64,000 nt of DNA from Saturnia japonica (GCA_033032175.1 CM065323.1:14198001-14262000); one strand, 5' to 3'. Counted from the stretch's first letter, positions 30,541 to 41,939 are shown. The notes: a model not told the origin generated them from the sequence alone. Numbers and translations: made by a program.

Positions 30541-32025
30541 TTAATAATGATACCTAGAAAAATATTCTTCTATGAGAATAGTGCGTTCTAAGTTGCGAGT
30601 ACGCTGCTGTGGCTGCATTGTAGGTCTATTTATTCTTATTTCTTCTTGCAGAGTAGGATACTCTTCATCCTCTGGAGGAACATCTTCCCTTTGCTCAATC
30701 ACTAGGTTATGAAGCACAGCCGTTGCGATTATGATACCTAAATAAAAATATTTTTTCATAATTCATTAATACATACTTATGTAATTGATTTTATTTATTA
30801 GGCAATTTAAACTATAAAAATATATTTTTATATGTATTGAGATACCTGGTATTCTGTGAAGATGAACACTTATTCCTCGAGAAAGGATTGGAAATCGTCT
30901 TTTCCATACACCAAAGGCTCTTTCCGCAACATTTCTTGTTTTGATATGAGATTCTTGGTATAAACATTCTGCCCTTGATTGCATATGACCATCTGAAAGG
31001 GGTGTCATCATATACTGTGTTTGGGCATAACCACTATCTCCAAGCAAGTGTTTATTAGGATATTTTCCCTGAAAAATAATTGATGTATATTCCCTGAAGA
31101 TATATTTTAAAATAAACCTAAACATGTTGATTTTATTGTAGTTATACCTGTATAAAGTTTCTCTTTATAGTAGAATTATCCCATATATAGGAATCATGAG
31201 CTGAACCATGCCATCTTGCAACTACATCCAGAAAGGACAGATCAGCAGCAACTACACACTGTGTGTTTATTGAAAAATAGCCCTTTCTGTTCCGAAATAT
31301 TTCAGCATTATCTCCACCTAAATTTAAAGTACATACATTAGTATTTAAAAGCTTACAGTGATGGTACATAAACCATATAATATTAGACAAAGAAATTACC
31401 AGGTGACATTATTCTCACATGAGTACAATCAATTGCTCCAAGAGTCCGAGGAAATCTAGCTATATTATAAAATTCTACAGAAAGTTTAGTCAGTTCTTCT
31501 GCAGTATTCGGAACTTTAATATATTTGGAATACAACGAAGCAATAGCATGTGTAACACGATGTACTATGTAGCAGGCTGTAGACTCGTGTACACCAATCA
31601 TGTCCCCACATGAAATCAGCTGACTGCCTGTAGCATAGTATCGTAACGTACATAATAATTGATTCATGGGTGAGATAGCGTTGTTTCTAGAACAAATAGT
31701 AACAAAACATGACAGGTAATTTGTACGCATGGGTTGTATGATAAATGCATCATCTTTGCAGATAGGAATCGAGCTAATTAACAAGTATGAAAGTTATAGT
31801 TATTTAAAACTTTACATACCTGTCTGTATTGCTAATCAATTCTGGTGTTATTTCTTGTAACAAATATGTAGCGGTACATTTGGTAAGGCGAAATCTCCTT
31901 ATAAATTTTTCGTCAGAAAGACTTTCAAATAAATTGCTCCTTTCAAAAACTTGCCGCATAGGTCTGTTCAAAAACTGTATAATTTCTTCGTCGTCATCAG
32001 AGAAAAGCTGATCGGAATAACTCAT
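30541..32025 (-). CDS. Harbinger DDE transposase, five exons, uninterrupted
   Basis: Nuclease that cuts and pastes the element (DDE_Tnp_4 family, RNase-H-like fold). Exons on the minus strand: 32025-31820, 31773-31400, 31317-31148, 31068-30846 and 30737-30541, with GT/AG at every intron and phases that fit, giving 389 residues. Catalytic residues: D in TLGAIDCTHVRI, D in KHLLGDSGYAQ, E in NVAERAFGVWKRRF. An HTH-like region (ISCGDMIGVHESTACYIVHR) precedes the core, and the C-terminus ends IEEYFSRYHY. An alternative start at 32049 adds eight residues. No stop, frameshift or missing residue is seen, so the gene may be functional. Confidence 0.93.
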
Positions 32026-32690
32026 GTTTATTTCGAAAAAATTTAACAAAAAAATAGTGAAATTACCCGCGATGACAGTTCACTAAACGTGTTTAACTCA
32101 GCTAAACAGCGTCCAGAGCGTATTTAACTTTGACAGATCGGTAAACGTATTTAGCGCCTTAAAAGTGTTGGTAAAAGACGCTTGTTAGATTTAAATAAAA
32201 AATTTTGTTTAAATAAAACTTAAACACAATTAAGACAGTTGGTTCAAGCCGCCCTTAGACTCGATCAATCTTTTTTCAACTTGCGATTATGTGATTTTGT
32301 TGGGAGATTTTAATATTAATCTGTTGGATAACGCTAGTGCTGATGTTAAAAAGTTTTTTGATTTTTTAAACATCTTAAAGTTTAAAACATTTTTTTCGTT
32401 TCCTACACATTTTATGGAATTTAGTAAAATGTTGATTGATGTTGTTTGTATTGATGCTCATGTTAGGGAAATTAGATCGGAAATTATAGGTACAAAAAAA
32501 TCTAATCATGCGTTAATTATTAGTGAGATTCAGTTCAAGTTACCAAAAGTCCCTCCCAGGAATGTTAGGTATAGACCTATGACGGATATTGTTATTAATT
32601 AATTTCTGGACGACATATCAGCTATCCCGTGGCATTCAATTGCAACTCTTTCAAGTGTGGATGACATGGTAATAGTCTAGTCGCCAAGTT

Positions 32691-33850
32691 GAAAATGGTA
32701 CAAAATAGAGATACTTATCTTATATTTATGTGCGATAGTTCTTTGGATCCGGAATGACGCCTAGAAAAATGTGCCAAAAGCGTGTTTTATTAGCAAGTAA
32801 AAAATTGCAAAGGTTATAAACAATTAAAGATGAAAAAAAAAAATGGCATTTCGTTTTTTGCTAATATTTCATTAACTTATTATAACATTTAAGAAATTTC
32901 AAAAAAAGATTCAGAAAGAAGAGGAAATTTCCTATAAAAAACTCCTAACTCACGGAACTCTATCTCCATTATTTATAATTTTAATTTAACGCTGAAAATA
33001 GGTCTGCGCGCGACATATTTAGTATGTGCGCGCGGCGTCAAAAGTGAGTACGGCACATTAATTAATTAAAGGTATTGATTTTTTTTTTAAAGTTTAAAAA
33101 ATTATGATGTTTTCTGAACACTATAAATAATTTATACCCGTTGGAAATTTTACTTCCATTGTTAACTAACAAAATTTTCTCGAACTTCCGTCTTAATTGT
33201 AAGACAATTTTTTTTTTAAATTAGTTATCGCAAAAAATTTTCGCTTCGTAGTGCCTTTCTTACATACATACTTAACAAGATCGCGCCATAAAAGTAAAAA
33301 AAATATACTTTGTTTATAACAATTTTTTTACTTGAACAAAAACTGAAAAATCCAATCAATGTAATATACATCAATTTATCAATAACCATGACTCAACTTC
33401 ATAATTAGGTTTTATTGTATTATTTATTTATTGTTAGACATAATTACCTATATTTTTAAGCAACAACAAAAATAGGAACAAAATGTAGTAATTTGAATTT
33501 TTCACCAATAATGCAAAATCAACACTTAAAGGTTATTGTTATTTCTAATTTATTTTAAATATAAATTACCGAAAAAAAATAATAGATTTACTTCTGTATT
33601 TTAAGGAGTATTATTACACAAAATTAGTAGAAAATATATTTTCCTAAAACACAATTACTTAAGCTAGTATTATACTATTATCGATATCAATGGCATTTCA
33701 AGTCTCATAGTTATTTATAATCATATCAGGTGAAGTTAATATTATAAAATAGGTACCTAATTACTTAAATTACTACAAAGATTTATAAAAATTATAATAG
33801 GTCTGTGGAGTTTGCCTTTTTTCAATTAGTTTTAAAATATCCTGCTTCTT
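32691..33850. other. no gene seen; very AT-rich
   Basis: Only short chance frames. It includes an imperfect GC palindrome (TGCGCGCGACATATTTAGTATGTGCGCGCGG, about 33004-33034, with arms either side of an AT loop) in otherwise AT-rich DNA. Confidence 0.5.
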
Positions 33851-33854
33851 TTTT

Positions 33855-34116
33855 TCACTGATTGGCATTTTCGTGGAATAAACCGAATACAGTTTTTTGT
33901 TGCCTTGTATTGCATTTTCTTATTTCTATACGTTTGATCTCTTCATCGGCAAAAAATGTTTTTACATAAAAAGCTAAAGGATCATCTTTTTTACCTTGGA
34001 TTGTTTTTATATCTGCCAATTTTATTTGACAATTATCGGTTGACTTGGAATAGTTATTTCCAATCTTATCACACATTGTTTTAATATCGTAGAAGTTGTC
34101 AAACGCTAGTTCTTGA
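33855..34116 (-). CDS. unrecognised open frame downstream of env relic
   Basis: Frame 34076-33855 encodes 73 residues (MCDKIGNNYSKSTDNCQIKL, then ADIKTIQGKKDD...LAFYVKTFF). Coding-like composition extends upstream to about 34110 in the same frame after a stop (AFDNFYDIK). I do not recognise it. It is hydrophilic and lysine-rich, with two cysteines and no clear motif. It lies just beyond the env stop at 34120, so it could be the last part of the retroelement or an unrelated exon. Confidence 0.3.
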
Positions 34117-34119
34117 AGT

Positions 34120-34760
34120 TTAAAGTACGGTGGATTTTTCCTCGCAGTTTTTATAACAACACTTATATTTCATACAGATTATAATAATAACTATAACTAA
34201 AAACACATATAAAATCAATGTACCGATACTTATATTCTGAAACCGTATAACATTTTGATTTTCGTTGTTTTGAACACTAACATCTTTGGTTAACACACGA
34301 GATAGACGCTGGAGATCAGCCAAGACCAGTTTATCCAGGGTCACAGGGTTTAGGTCGAGCAGCGATGTCGTCGGCAGTAGAGGTATTCCAGGAAGGTTTA
34401 TGATAGGTAGGTTTAAGATAATGTGCTTTTGATGCCTTTAAGGGTGGGTGACTTCTTTAATTTTTGCTTCGCAGTTATCATCCGCGGTAAATATATAAGT
34501 TCCCTGGATATGATAATGTGTAATTTCATTGTCACAATTCTTAGTGAGCTTTTGTTATGGTCTAGATATATCTTTAACTGATATTTCATCCCTGTACCAA
34601 GTATATATAATCATTTGGTTTTGTTTTGTGTCTATAGCTTCATCTAAAATAGGAATGCCTATGGTGTGGTGTCTGTCTCGTATGCGGAATGTTCTGTGAA
34701 TGTATGTGACAAATCAGGAACTTCAGATGTTGAAATTGTGCTATTGGTTGGAGATCGTAA
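34120..34760 (-). pseudogene. env-like fragment with transmembrane segment (gypsy/errantivirus type)
   Basis: Old copy of a retroelement envelope C-terminus. A single hydrophobic segment of about 20 residues centred near 34190 (GTLILYVFLVIVIIII) is followed by a short basic, cysteine-bearing tail, the usual layout of an insect retrovirus-like env anchor. Upstream, the frame breaks several times between 34350 and 34650. It adjoins pol remains of the same orientation. The N-terminal part and any cleavage site are not visible. It is clearly non-functional. Confidence 0.62.
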
Positions 34761-34783
34761 AGAAAATGGGGATCTAGGGCGTT

Positions 34784-36950
34784 CTAAATGAGGTATAGAC
34801 AGTGTTCTCTCCGAATCCGAAGATATTTCAATAGGGTTTCAGCTCGTTCATTGGTTCTAGACTTATCATCATTTCTTTGCAATCGTTTAATTTCCCTTAT
34901 CACTTCGTCTATGTGTTCTTGTAACCTTTCAGTTTTGTCTACGCTAACCTTCAGTGAATCTTTATTGTTGTTTTCTAACGCATTTAGTTTAATACGGGAT
35001 AGAGCATCAGCAACACAATTTTGTTTACCACTTTTATAAACAATCTCATAATCAAACTCGCCCAAACGCAATTTCCATCGAGTAAGCTTACTGTTGGGTT
35101 CGTTAATCGAGTTAAGAGATTTTAATGGTCTATGATCTGTGTATATGACAAATTTCTTGCCACACAGATAAGGCCTGAAATCCTTGACAGCCCCATACTA
35201 TTGCCAACGATTTCTTTTTGCTTGCCAACGAATATTTTGGAATAAAACGGAAATTGTAAAATGGGGTCGTCTACCAAAAGTTCCTTGCATTGTTCGAATG
35301 CCCTTATATACTGATCAGTAAGCTCAATTTTATTTCTTTTTTTTTAGGCAATTTGTTAGTGGTTATGTTATCCTAGCAAAATCTTTTATGAATTTACGGT
35401 AATATCCTACCAAACCTAAGAAGCTTTTAATTTGCGTTGGTGTTTTGGGAATAGGATTTTTTTCTCTCTAAAATACATAATATGTATATTATTTTCTTAA
35501 ATCACCAAACTGATAAACAGTTTGTTGGCGAAAAACAAATGCTCTCAATACAGTTCTCTTACATATATTATATATTACATATCCTTTAAAACATTACTAT
35601 ATTTGATTTACCTAGTTTGTCATATATATCAGAAATATTTGGCAATGGATACTTGTTGTTAATTGTGACTTCGTTTAAGCGTCTATAGTCGATTACCATC
35701 CTAAATTTTTTCTCGCCTGCGGCATGCTATTTTTTTGGGACTAAATGTACGGGCGCACTCCAAGGAGAGTGTGATTCTTTTATAACATCATTACTTAGAA
35801 GTGTATCTACTTGTCTCTGTATTTCTTCATTTTGGGCAGGTGGGTGTCGATAAGGTCTTATAAATATGGGAAAAATATAATTCTTTATTCTAATTTGGTG
35901 TATAAAACGATTTGTAAATGTTAGTGGGATATTTTCACAGTGAAATATGATATCCATAAGTTTTTAACATATTCACGCTCCTCTTGATTTGTATGTTCCA
36001 GATGTAACTTTGTTAATTTTGTTTTTAATAATTCATCTATCTCACACTCATTTGATGTTACATTCACAAGACATTCTTCACCTTCATACTTTGTCACTCT
36101 TACAGGTTCAGAAAATGTCATAGTTACTAAATCTGCAGAGGTATTTTGCATGACGGTGTATGCAAACGAATCAATACATTATATAATAGCACTTGGCATT
36201 CGAACACCTTGTCCAAAATCTATATGATTTATAATCGCATCTCCGTCTCTCATATCAGTAGGAATTTTAACTCCCGTTTCTGTTTTAGGTTCTAAAACTA
36301 TTTCGTGTGGTGGATTGTATATAATTGGTATACATGTGTCTCGTGTCTATAATAATTGATTCTTTATATCGATTGAAGCATCAGGTTGTTTTAGAAAATC
36401 CGAGCCTATCAAACCATCATATCTACTATCAACATCATAAACGTAAAATTTATGATTTATTGAGCTTTTAAAAGTTTTCTAAGAGGTATGTAAATAGCCT
36501 CCGTATGTTGACTGCGGGCGGGTATGCATATAATTTCAAAAGGTTCGTAGCAATTAAAATTTGAGAAATATTCGCTATTGCAGGGCTTATAAAAGGTCGT
36601 GTACTTCCTGTGTCTAACAGAAATCTAGCGTGTATTTCGGAAATCTCTATATGTGGCAGTTTTAGAATGGTATCGCAGTTAATATGTATTACATCAGTTG
36701 CACATGTGAGGCTTGTACTCGAAAATTTTCTGTGTCGTATGGAGTTGTGTTCTGAATGTCATTTTCAGTAGTCTCTTCATACTGTTCAGGTTGGACTTGG
36801 GACATATCCGAATGATGTATATAATTATTTTCCAAATATTCTGAATAGTGTTGGTTATAATTATCTGGGGATATTTCTACTTCATTATTATAAAAAATTT
36901 GATCGCTATCTTCACATGAAGCTTAGCCTTGCCTTACAAATTATGTAATA
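34784..36950 (-). pseudogene. Ty3/gypsy (errantivirus-like) protease, RT and RNase H relic
   Basis: In order on the minus strand: aspartic protease near 36600 (FLLDTGSTRPF-like, with one frame change), a linker (36151-35960), the RT start from 35957 (IKESHSPWSAPVHLVPKK), decayed RT (35700-35200) and the RNase H end ([20 protein letters not shown], about 35040). Stops and frameshifts occur throughout. The integrase expected after RNase H is missing, and env-like sequence begins within about 50 nt, so an internal deletion is likely. Gag is reduced to traces before 36950. Confidence 0.75.
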
Positions 36951-37170
36951 CACCTGCTTCATCGTACTCGACGAGCGGTATATCAAGGTTTCAGGTATCA
37001 CGTCATATGCCAAGTCCGGTGAAGCTGTAAAAGTCGCAGCGGCTTAAGGGCCCCTAAGGTTAATAGTGTAGTCAGTTCTAAAAAAAAAAACGTCATATGC
37101 TATAGGATAGGTCGAGCTGCTAGGATTTGTGCTGAACACAATCTCGGAATCCTATTAAAAAATGTATATA
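36951..37170. other. no gene seen
   Basis: Short stretch with repeated ACGTCATATGC (about 37000 and 37092). Probably leader or LTR debris of the gypsy copies on either side. Confidence 0.35.
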
Positions 37171-37176
37171 TGTATA

Positions 37177-37303
37177 TACATGAAGTTTAGAGCATTTATA
37201 AATATTCTTTTGTTATATTTTTATTTATTTATTTATAAATATATAGTCGAAATAAAATTGATATGAACAAGAGAATATTTATAAATACTCTAAACTTCAT
37301 TAT
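37177..37303. repeat. fold-back inverted repeat, about 38-bp arms
   Basis: The left arm ATGAAGTTTAGAGCATTTAT (from 37179) is matched in reverse complement by the right arm ending ...ATAAATACTCTAAACTTCAT (to about 37302). The arms are about 38 bp with two or three mismatches and about 50 bp of AT-rich loop, and the transcript would form a stable hairpin. It is probably a small fold-back or MITE remnant. Confidence 0.78.
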
Positions 37304-37369
37304 TACAATATGTCCAACCTGTACGAGTACAATCTAAAACATCGATAATTTTATCGACAGTACCTCATC

Positions 37370-37622
37370 AAAGTAGATCAATCTTTCTTCGCGCCATATT
37401 ACGTAATTCTAATAAAACTATTAGAGAAGAGTTTGATCGAAGAGTCTTATAGCCCATTTGCTGCTCCAGTAACTCAAGCATATAAAAAAGAAGAAAAAAA
37501 AAACATAATTATTTATAGATTTCAGAGATTTGAACAAAATTGTCGTCCCTTAATCACAACCATTTCCGTTGATAGAGGATTTAATGGTAAAAACTGTAAA
37601 CTAAATATTTTTCTACTTTTGA
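37370..37622 (+). pseudogene. gypsy RT N-terminal fragment, plus strand
   Basis: Reads LIEESYSPFAAPVTQAYKKE and, after slips, IDFRDLNKIV-like remains (YRFQRFEQNCRPL), the entry of a gypsy reverse transcriptase. The orientation is opposite to the errantivirus-like relic on its left. It is cut at about 37622 where a Tc1 fragment begins. Confidence 0.62.
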
Positions 37623-37624
37623 CT

Positions 37625-38097
37625 TTACGGCCTGGATGCTGTTCAGTGGTTCTCCTGTATTATTGTAGCGCTGCCAAACACGACAAATAACACTTCTATG
37701 AATGCCAAAATGTCGAGATACCTGAGATTGATTACTTCCCGTTTGCAACATCCCTACAGCTGCTTGCATTTCATCTGCCATCAAATGACGTCGCTTCATG
37801 ACGTAAAGAATATCTAACAATTCAATTTTGTCGCTAACTATTATTTAAATGGTTGGTAAAATTATAAAATCAAGACTAAACGTAGCAATTAAAACGCACT
37901 TAACTTCAAACAAATTCGCAGTCATTTGAATTTTATGAAAAAACAAAACATAATCAATTTTTTTTTACAACCAGCCAGTATGTCATCAATAACAAAAAAG
38001 TTTACTTACCTACGCACTTTGTTTGAATAAATATTTAGAAATTAATTAATATAAATGGAAAAATTTGTAATATCACGCATGTTGCTTAGACTTAAGC
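37625..38097 (-). mobile_element. Tc1 element fragment, copy 2
   Basis: Matches 5224-5698 almost base for base, differing by few substitutions and short gaps. It includes the transposase N-terminal HTH (from about 37799, MKRRHLMADEMQ; SQVSRHFGIHRSVICRVWQR) and the inner part of the terminal repeat. The right terminal repeat is incomplete: the match stops after GTTGCTTAGACTT at about 38094. The frame is open for 64 codons before it runs into gypsy sequence. Confidence 0.9.
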
Positions 38098-38099
38098 AG

Positions 38100-38670
38100 C
38101 CTCCTTGAAATATAATACCTTTAATCAATTTAGCAATTAAATAAATGAATAAATGGGCTTATGCCCGGAGTTCTTTTCTGTTTCTTAAATGTTTGTTCTT
38201 CGTCACTTTTGTCTTCCATGGAATAATCAATATGACAGTTTGTGCTCTCCGAACTCGAGTCAGAGTCCTTTCTTTTCGCTTGGTCATTTTTCTTTTTACG
38301 TGTCACCTTCTTCTTCTAACCTGATGTATTTTCTGATCTTCTATTATGAACTCCATTATCCACAGTTTCTACTGTTAAAGATTTCGTTTTTTCCGCAAAA
38401 GTTGGTCATAACTGGCCAGGATCTATATATTGGGGAAGTGATTGAATATTCGAGGTTTCTAATACATAGTTATCATAACTAGTAATCCTATCGTTGATGT
38501 ACAAAGGGCTTGGTGGAACAAATAATAGCAGAGCCTTTGCAACACCTTGGTGCTCGGAAATATATGCAATTAGTGTAAAACAATGAAATAATATGAATTT
38601 ATAATAAATCACAACGTCACACAATCATAATAACGGAAGCACGCAGATATACTAATACCAGCCAAGTAAT
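38100..38670. other. no gene identified
   Basis: The minus strand between 38480 and 38170 has basic/acidic, lysine- and serine-rich coding-like composition with stops, resembling the disordered tail of a transposase, but no motif can be named. Nothing else is seen. Confidence 0.35.
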
Positions 38671-38673
38671 CAA

Positions 38674-39295
38674 AAAATCGGTTCAGTAGTTCTTGAAGTA
38701 CCAATACAATAACGTACAGAGAGGATTAATAAAATCGATTCAGTAGTTCTTGAAACAGCAATACAACAATAAACCAGACAGGATTCCTAAAATCGTTAGT
38801 AGTTCTTGAAACAGCAATACAAAAATAAACCAGACAGGATTCCTAAAATCCGTAGTAGTTCTTGAAACAGCAATACAAAAATAAACCAGACAGGATTCCT
38901 AAAATCCGTAGTAGTTCTTGAAACAGCAATACAAAAATATACCAGACAGGATTCCTGTAAAATAAAGTAACCGCACTATTAATGTAATACGCAAGTCACT
39001 TCATGGATGTAAAAAAATCAAAAAGGAATTAGTAAAATCGGTTTAGTAGTTCTTGAAGCACCAATACAACAATGCACAGAAAGGATGAGTAAAATCGGTT
39101 TAGTAGTTCTTGAACCACCAATGCTACAACATGCGAGACAGGATTAGTAAAATCGGTTTAGTAGTTCTTGAAGCCAATGCTAAAACATACCAGACAGGTT
39201 CCCTAAAATTGGTTTAGTAGTTCTTGAAGCATCAATGTTACAACACACCAGACAGGTACCTATCCTAAATTCGGTTCAGTAGTCCTTGAAACTAC
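38674..39295 (+). repeat. tandem array, about 57-bp unit, ten copies
   Basis: Units start AAAATCGGTT(C/T)AGTAGTTCTTGAA and end CAGACAGGATTCCT or similar. Three consecutive units at about 38790-38950 are nearly identical. An irregular 76-bp piece interrupts the array near 38955-39030. The last unit overlaps the end of the piggyBac coding region. Recent local amplification is likely for the homogeneous units. Confidence 0.9.
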
Positions 39296-41917
39296 AGTGT
39301 GTGTAGAGTGACAAAGCACGGACTCATGCTTACCGTCTTGTCACAGCCCACGCAGTATAAGTGACCCAGTTTCTTGCACACACAACAAACTCGTCACAAA
39401 CGTCTACCAGTGCTTTCCATCATAGGGCGCTCTTCCAAGTAATGTGTTGTTGCTGCCATCCCACTTTGTGGGGGTTCTGTGTTCCTACTTTTTCCTCCGT
39501 ATTTTTCTATAATGGTCCGTACCAACTGCATCCTAAATCCCCGGCGTGTAGTGGAAGTGGAAGCAGAAGTGGACTGTTTCAACAGTATGTAGGCATTCAA
39601 TACGGAAACATTGAGCAGCCTACGGAATACTTTTTTATACCAAATCCGTGTGCGTTTTCTTTCGATGGGGAACATTGCTAACATTTGGTCTTTTTTGTCG
39701 ACTCCCCCCATCATAACATTGTAGTCGTAAATGGCTGTCGGTTTTATGGTAGAATTGACATTGGATTTGGTATTACCGTGGTAGGTAGAGATAATCGCCA
39801 CTCGGTTCTTATCCCTCCATACCAACACGTCGACATCACCGGATGTAAATCCGGCGATCTGGCCTAACTGCATGTTTGCCTTGGTAAGGCTATTCAGTTC
39901 GTGTGGCACAAACTGGCGATTGGTTCGCAAAGTGCCAACACAATCAAACCCTAGGGTTTTCAACTTTCTGGCGAGAGCTGGCGAATTATAAAAGTTGTCC
40001 ATCCATAACGTGTGGCCCTTGTGTTCAAGACCTTGAAGTAGCCTTAAAACAGTTGCCGGCGTATACGCGTGTAAGGGGTCCAACTGCTGGGACGTAGGGC
40101 CGATTTTTTTATGAGCGTGAATCTCGAACCGCCACAAGTAGCCTGTTCGAGATTCACAAATCTCATAGGTTTTAATACCCACTGAGGCGGCTTTGTTAGG
40201 AATAAATTGATTGATGCTCAACCAACCTTTCCACTGCAGCAATGACTCATCTAGAGCTATATTCTGGCTCATGTTGTATAATGACGAAAATTTGCTGTTA
40301 AGATGCGTTATTAAAGGTTTAAGTTTAAACAATTTTGCCTCGGAACCGTCAACATTTTGCTCACACATGTCTCTGTTATCGTTAAAATGCAAACATGCGT
40401 TTAGCAATTCAAAACGGCGCAGAGACATATGTAAGCCAAATCCTGGCGTACTAAATACGTCACCACAGTTGGTATTCCAATACTCGGCAAGTTTTGACTT
40501 TATGACGGACCCCATCGCTATAATGAGGGCAAAATAAACATAAAGTTCTTCCACACATGTGTCCTTCCAAGCAGCGATGCGACTGGAAGAACACAGTGTG
40601 GCATTGCCGAGCATACGGAGTACCAACTGCTGTGCATACTTGTTAGTCTCCGAGGCGATGTGTTCCATGATCTGTCGATCCCATATGGCTGTGAAAGCGG
40701 CATATGGGTCGGCATGTGAAACCGTTGGACCGACATCAATGTTGGAGAAGTTTTCTCTCCTCGACTCAGCAGGAATCGGGGAATCGGGAAAACATGTCCA
40801 TTCAAAATTATAAAAGTTACTTGGCTGGTAGGTGGCAGTTGAAGTTGAGGCGATTGATACGTCGGCCACGTGCATCTCCATCTCCGGTGGATCGAGCGGC
40901 GTATCCATCTCCAACTCCGCACACCTGAAGGCATCCTCGTCCGGCTCCCTATCGGAGTCCGATTCACTGCCATTTCCTGTCAATCAAAAGTAATATGTAT
41001 ACAATAACTTACTTACAACACTTAGACTCTAATTAAAGCATGTTTTGTATTTTTAATTGTAGTGAAGTGTATGTCTTGTTGGTAGCTTAATAAAATAAAA
41101 TAAATAACCATCAGCACCCCTACATAGTTGTATACATCACTCGTCACTTACCATTAAATAATAAAGCTTCCATTTCATCGTCACGTAACGACCTTCGTCG
41201 CTGACGCAGCTGATGCTGTGACGTGACAGTTCTGTTTGGCAAAAGAAAAACAAACATAAATTTATGGCCTGTTCCTATATCCAACGAATCGTCGTTGTAC
41301 ATTCGCTACCATTCGTTTTTGCATTTATCGCAACCAGCCGTTACAGACGTACATAATATCTAAACCAAAATTAAAAAAATATTAACGAAAACACGTAAAA
41401 CAAAAGTAAAGTAAACTTACACTGCCGGCGATGGCGGAACCGCAGGCGCTTCACCCGTATTGGATGGGCCTGGAAGTGGATCTTCCCACACGGACCCACT
41501 CGTGCTCGGGCATTGCGCTGTATATGTACTGGTGAAAAGAAAAATAACAACATATATTTTCAACAAATTATTAGTAAACATATACTATGAAAGTTATATA
41601 CTTACTGGTCCCACGTGCATTTCCTTCTTACTGTGAGAGGTTCTTCCAGCGGAGGAACAGTCACAAGGTCCGCCAACATTAACAACTGGATTCTACAACA
41701 TAAAAAAAAAGTAATAATTAATACTGCAAAAAAAAAAAAAAAAAAAAAATTATACTAATAAAAAACTTTCACGTCAGCAGTGTTGGGTCTCGCAGAGGTG
41801 CTGGCGGCACCTCTGCTGGCGGCTCCTCCGCTGGCAGCTCCTTTGGCTCTGCCCCCAACGGCACGTCGTGTACCTCGTCCAGGGCGCCGTCCCCGCGTTG
41901 TTTGTGGTCGCCTTCCG
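39292..41917 (-). pseudogene. piggyBac transposase gene, multi-exon, one in-frame TGA
   Basis: Exons with GT/AG borders and matching phases: 41917-41773, 41692-41606, 41528-41421, 41231-41152 and 40976-39292. A further first exon is not located. The leader exons are acidic and proline-rich. The main exon holds the DDE_Tnp_1_7 domain with three catalytic Asp: NIALDESLLQWKGW, LWMDNFYNSPALA and NVMMGGVDKKDQM. At 39396-39394 a TGA ends the long frame. Directly behind it, in the same frame, lies the C-terminal cysteine-rich zinc domain (RVCCVCKKLGHLYCVGCDK ... CF...LHTL) with its own stop at 39294-39292. TGA next to CGA suggests CpG decay of an arginine codon. Confidence 0.87.
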
Positions 41918-41939
41918 CTAATTTGAAATTAAAAATACG

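Larger units (their letters stand above)
28016..32254. mobile_element. complete PIF/Harbinger DNA transposon, 4239 bp
   Basis: Both ends carry the perfect 16-bp inverted repeat GGGCGGCTTGAACCAA, and both are flanked by the 3-bp duplication TTA (28013-28015, 32255-32257), the hallmark of PIF/Harbinger. Two genes in opposite orientation fill it: a Myb/SANT-like protein (+) and a DDE transposase (-). Subterminal repeats of CTAAACGTNTTTAA lie at 28064-28095 and 32082-32155. This is the most complete element of the window. Confidence 0.95.
27430..32690 (+). pseudogene. CR1/Jockey-like LINE endonuclease, split by Harbinger
   Basis: Two blocks, 27430-28015 and 32255-32690, encode an apurinic-type endonuclease that nicks target DNA for a LINE. 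Block 1: ILAINETWLKPNEEAKALII, then GYNLRSTPRPSYIRGG, with a frameshift near 27845. Block 2: VILLGDFNINLLDN (the catalytic GDFN), then SEIIGTKKSNHALI (the SDH-like end). The Harbinger insertion at TTA (28013-28015) separates them. Without it the codons GCA TTA TTA GAC TCG join in frame. The sequence degenerates past 32670, and no RT follows. Confidence 0.83.

Noticed and set aside
33004..33034. GC palindrome as terminator or recombination site
   Set aside because: The arms are imperfect, nothing nearby needs such a site, and simple alternating CG can produce it by chance.
38674..39295. CRISPR-like array
   Set aside because: The units are contiguous with no unique spacers, and the context is eukaryotic; it is an ordinary tandem repeat.
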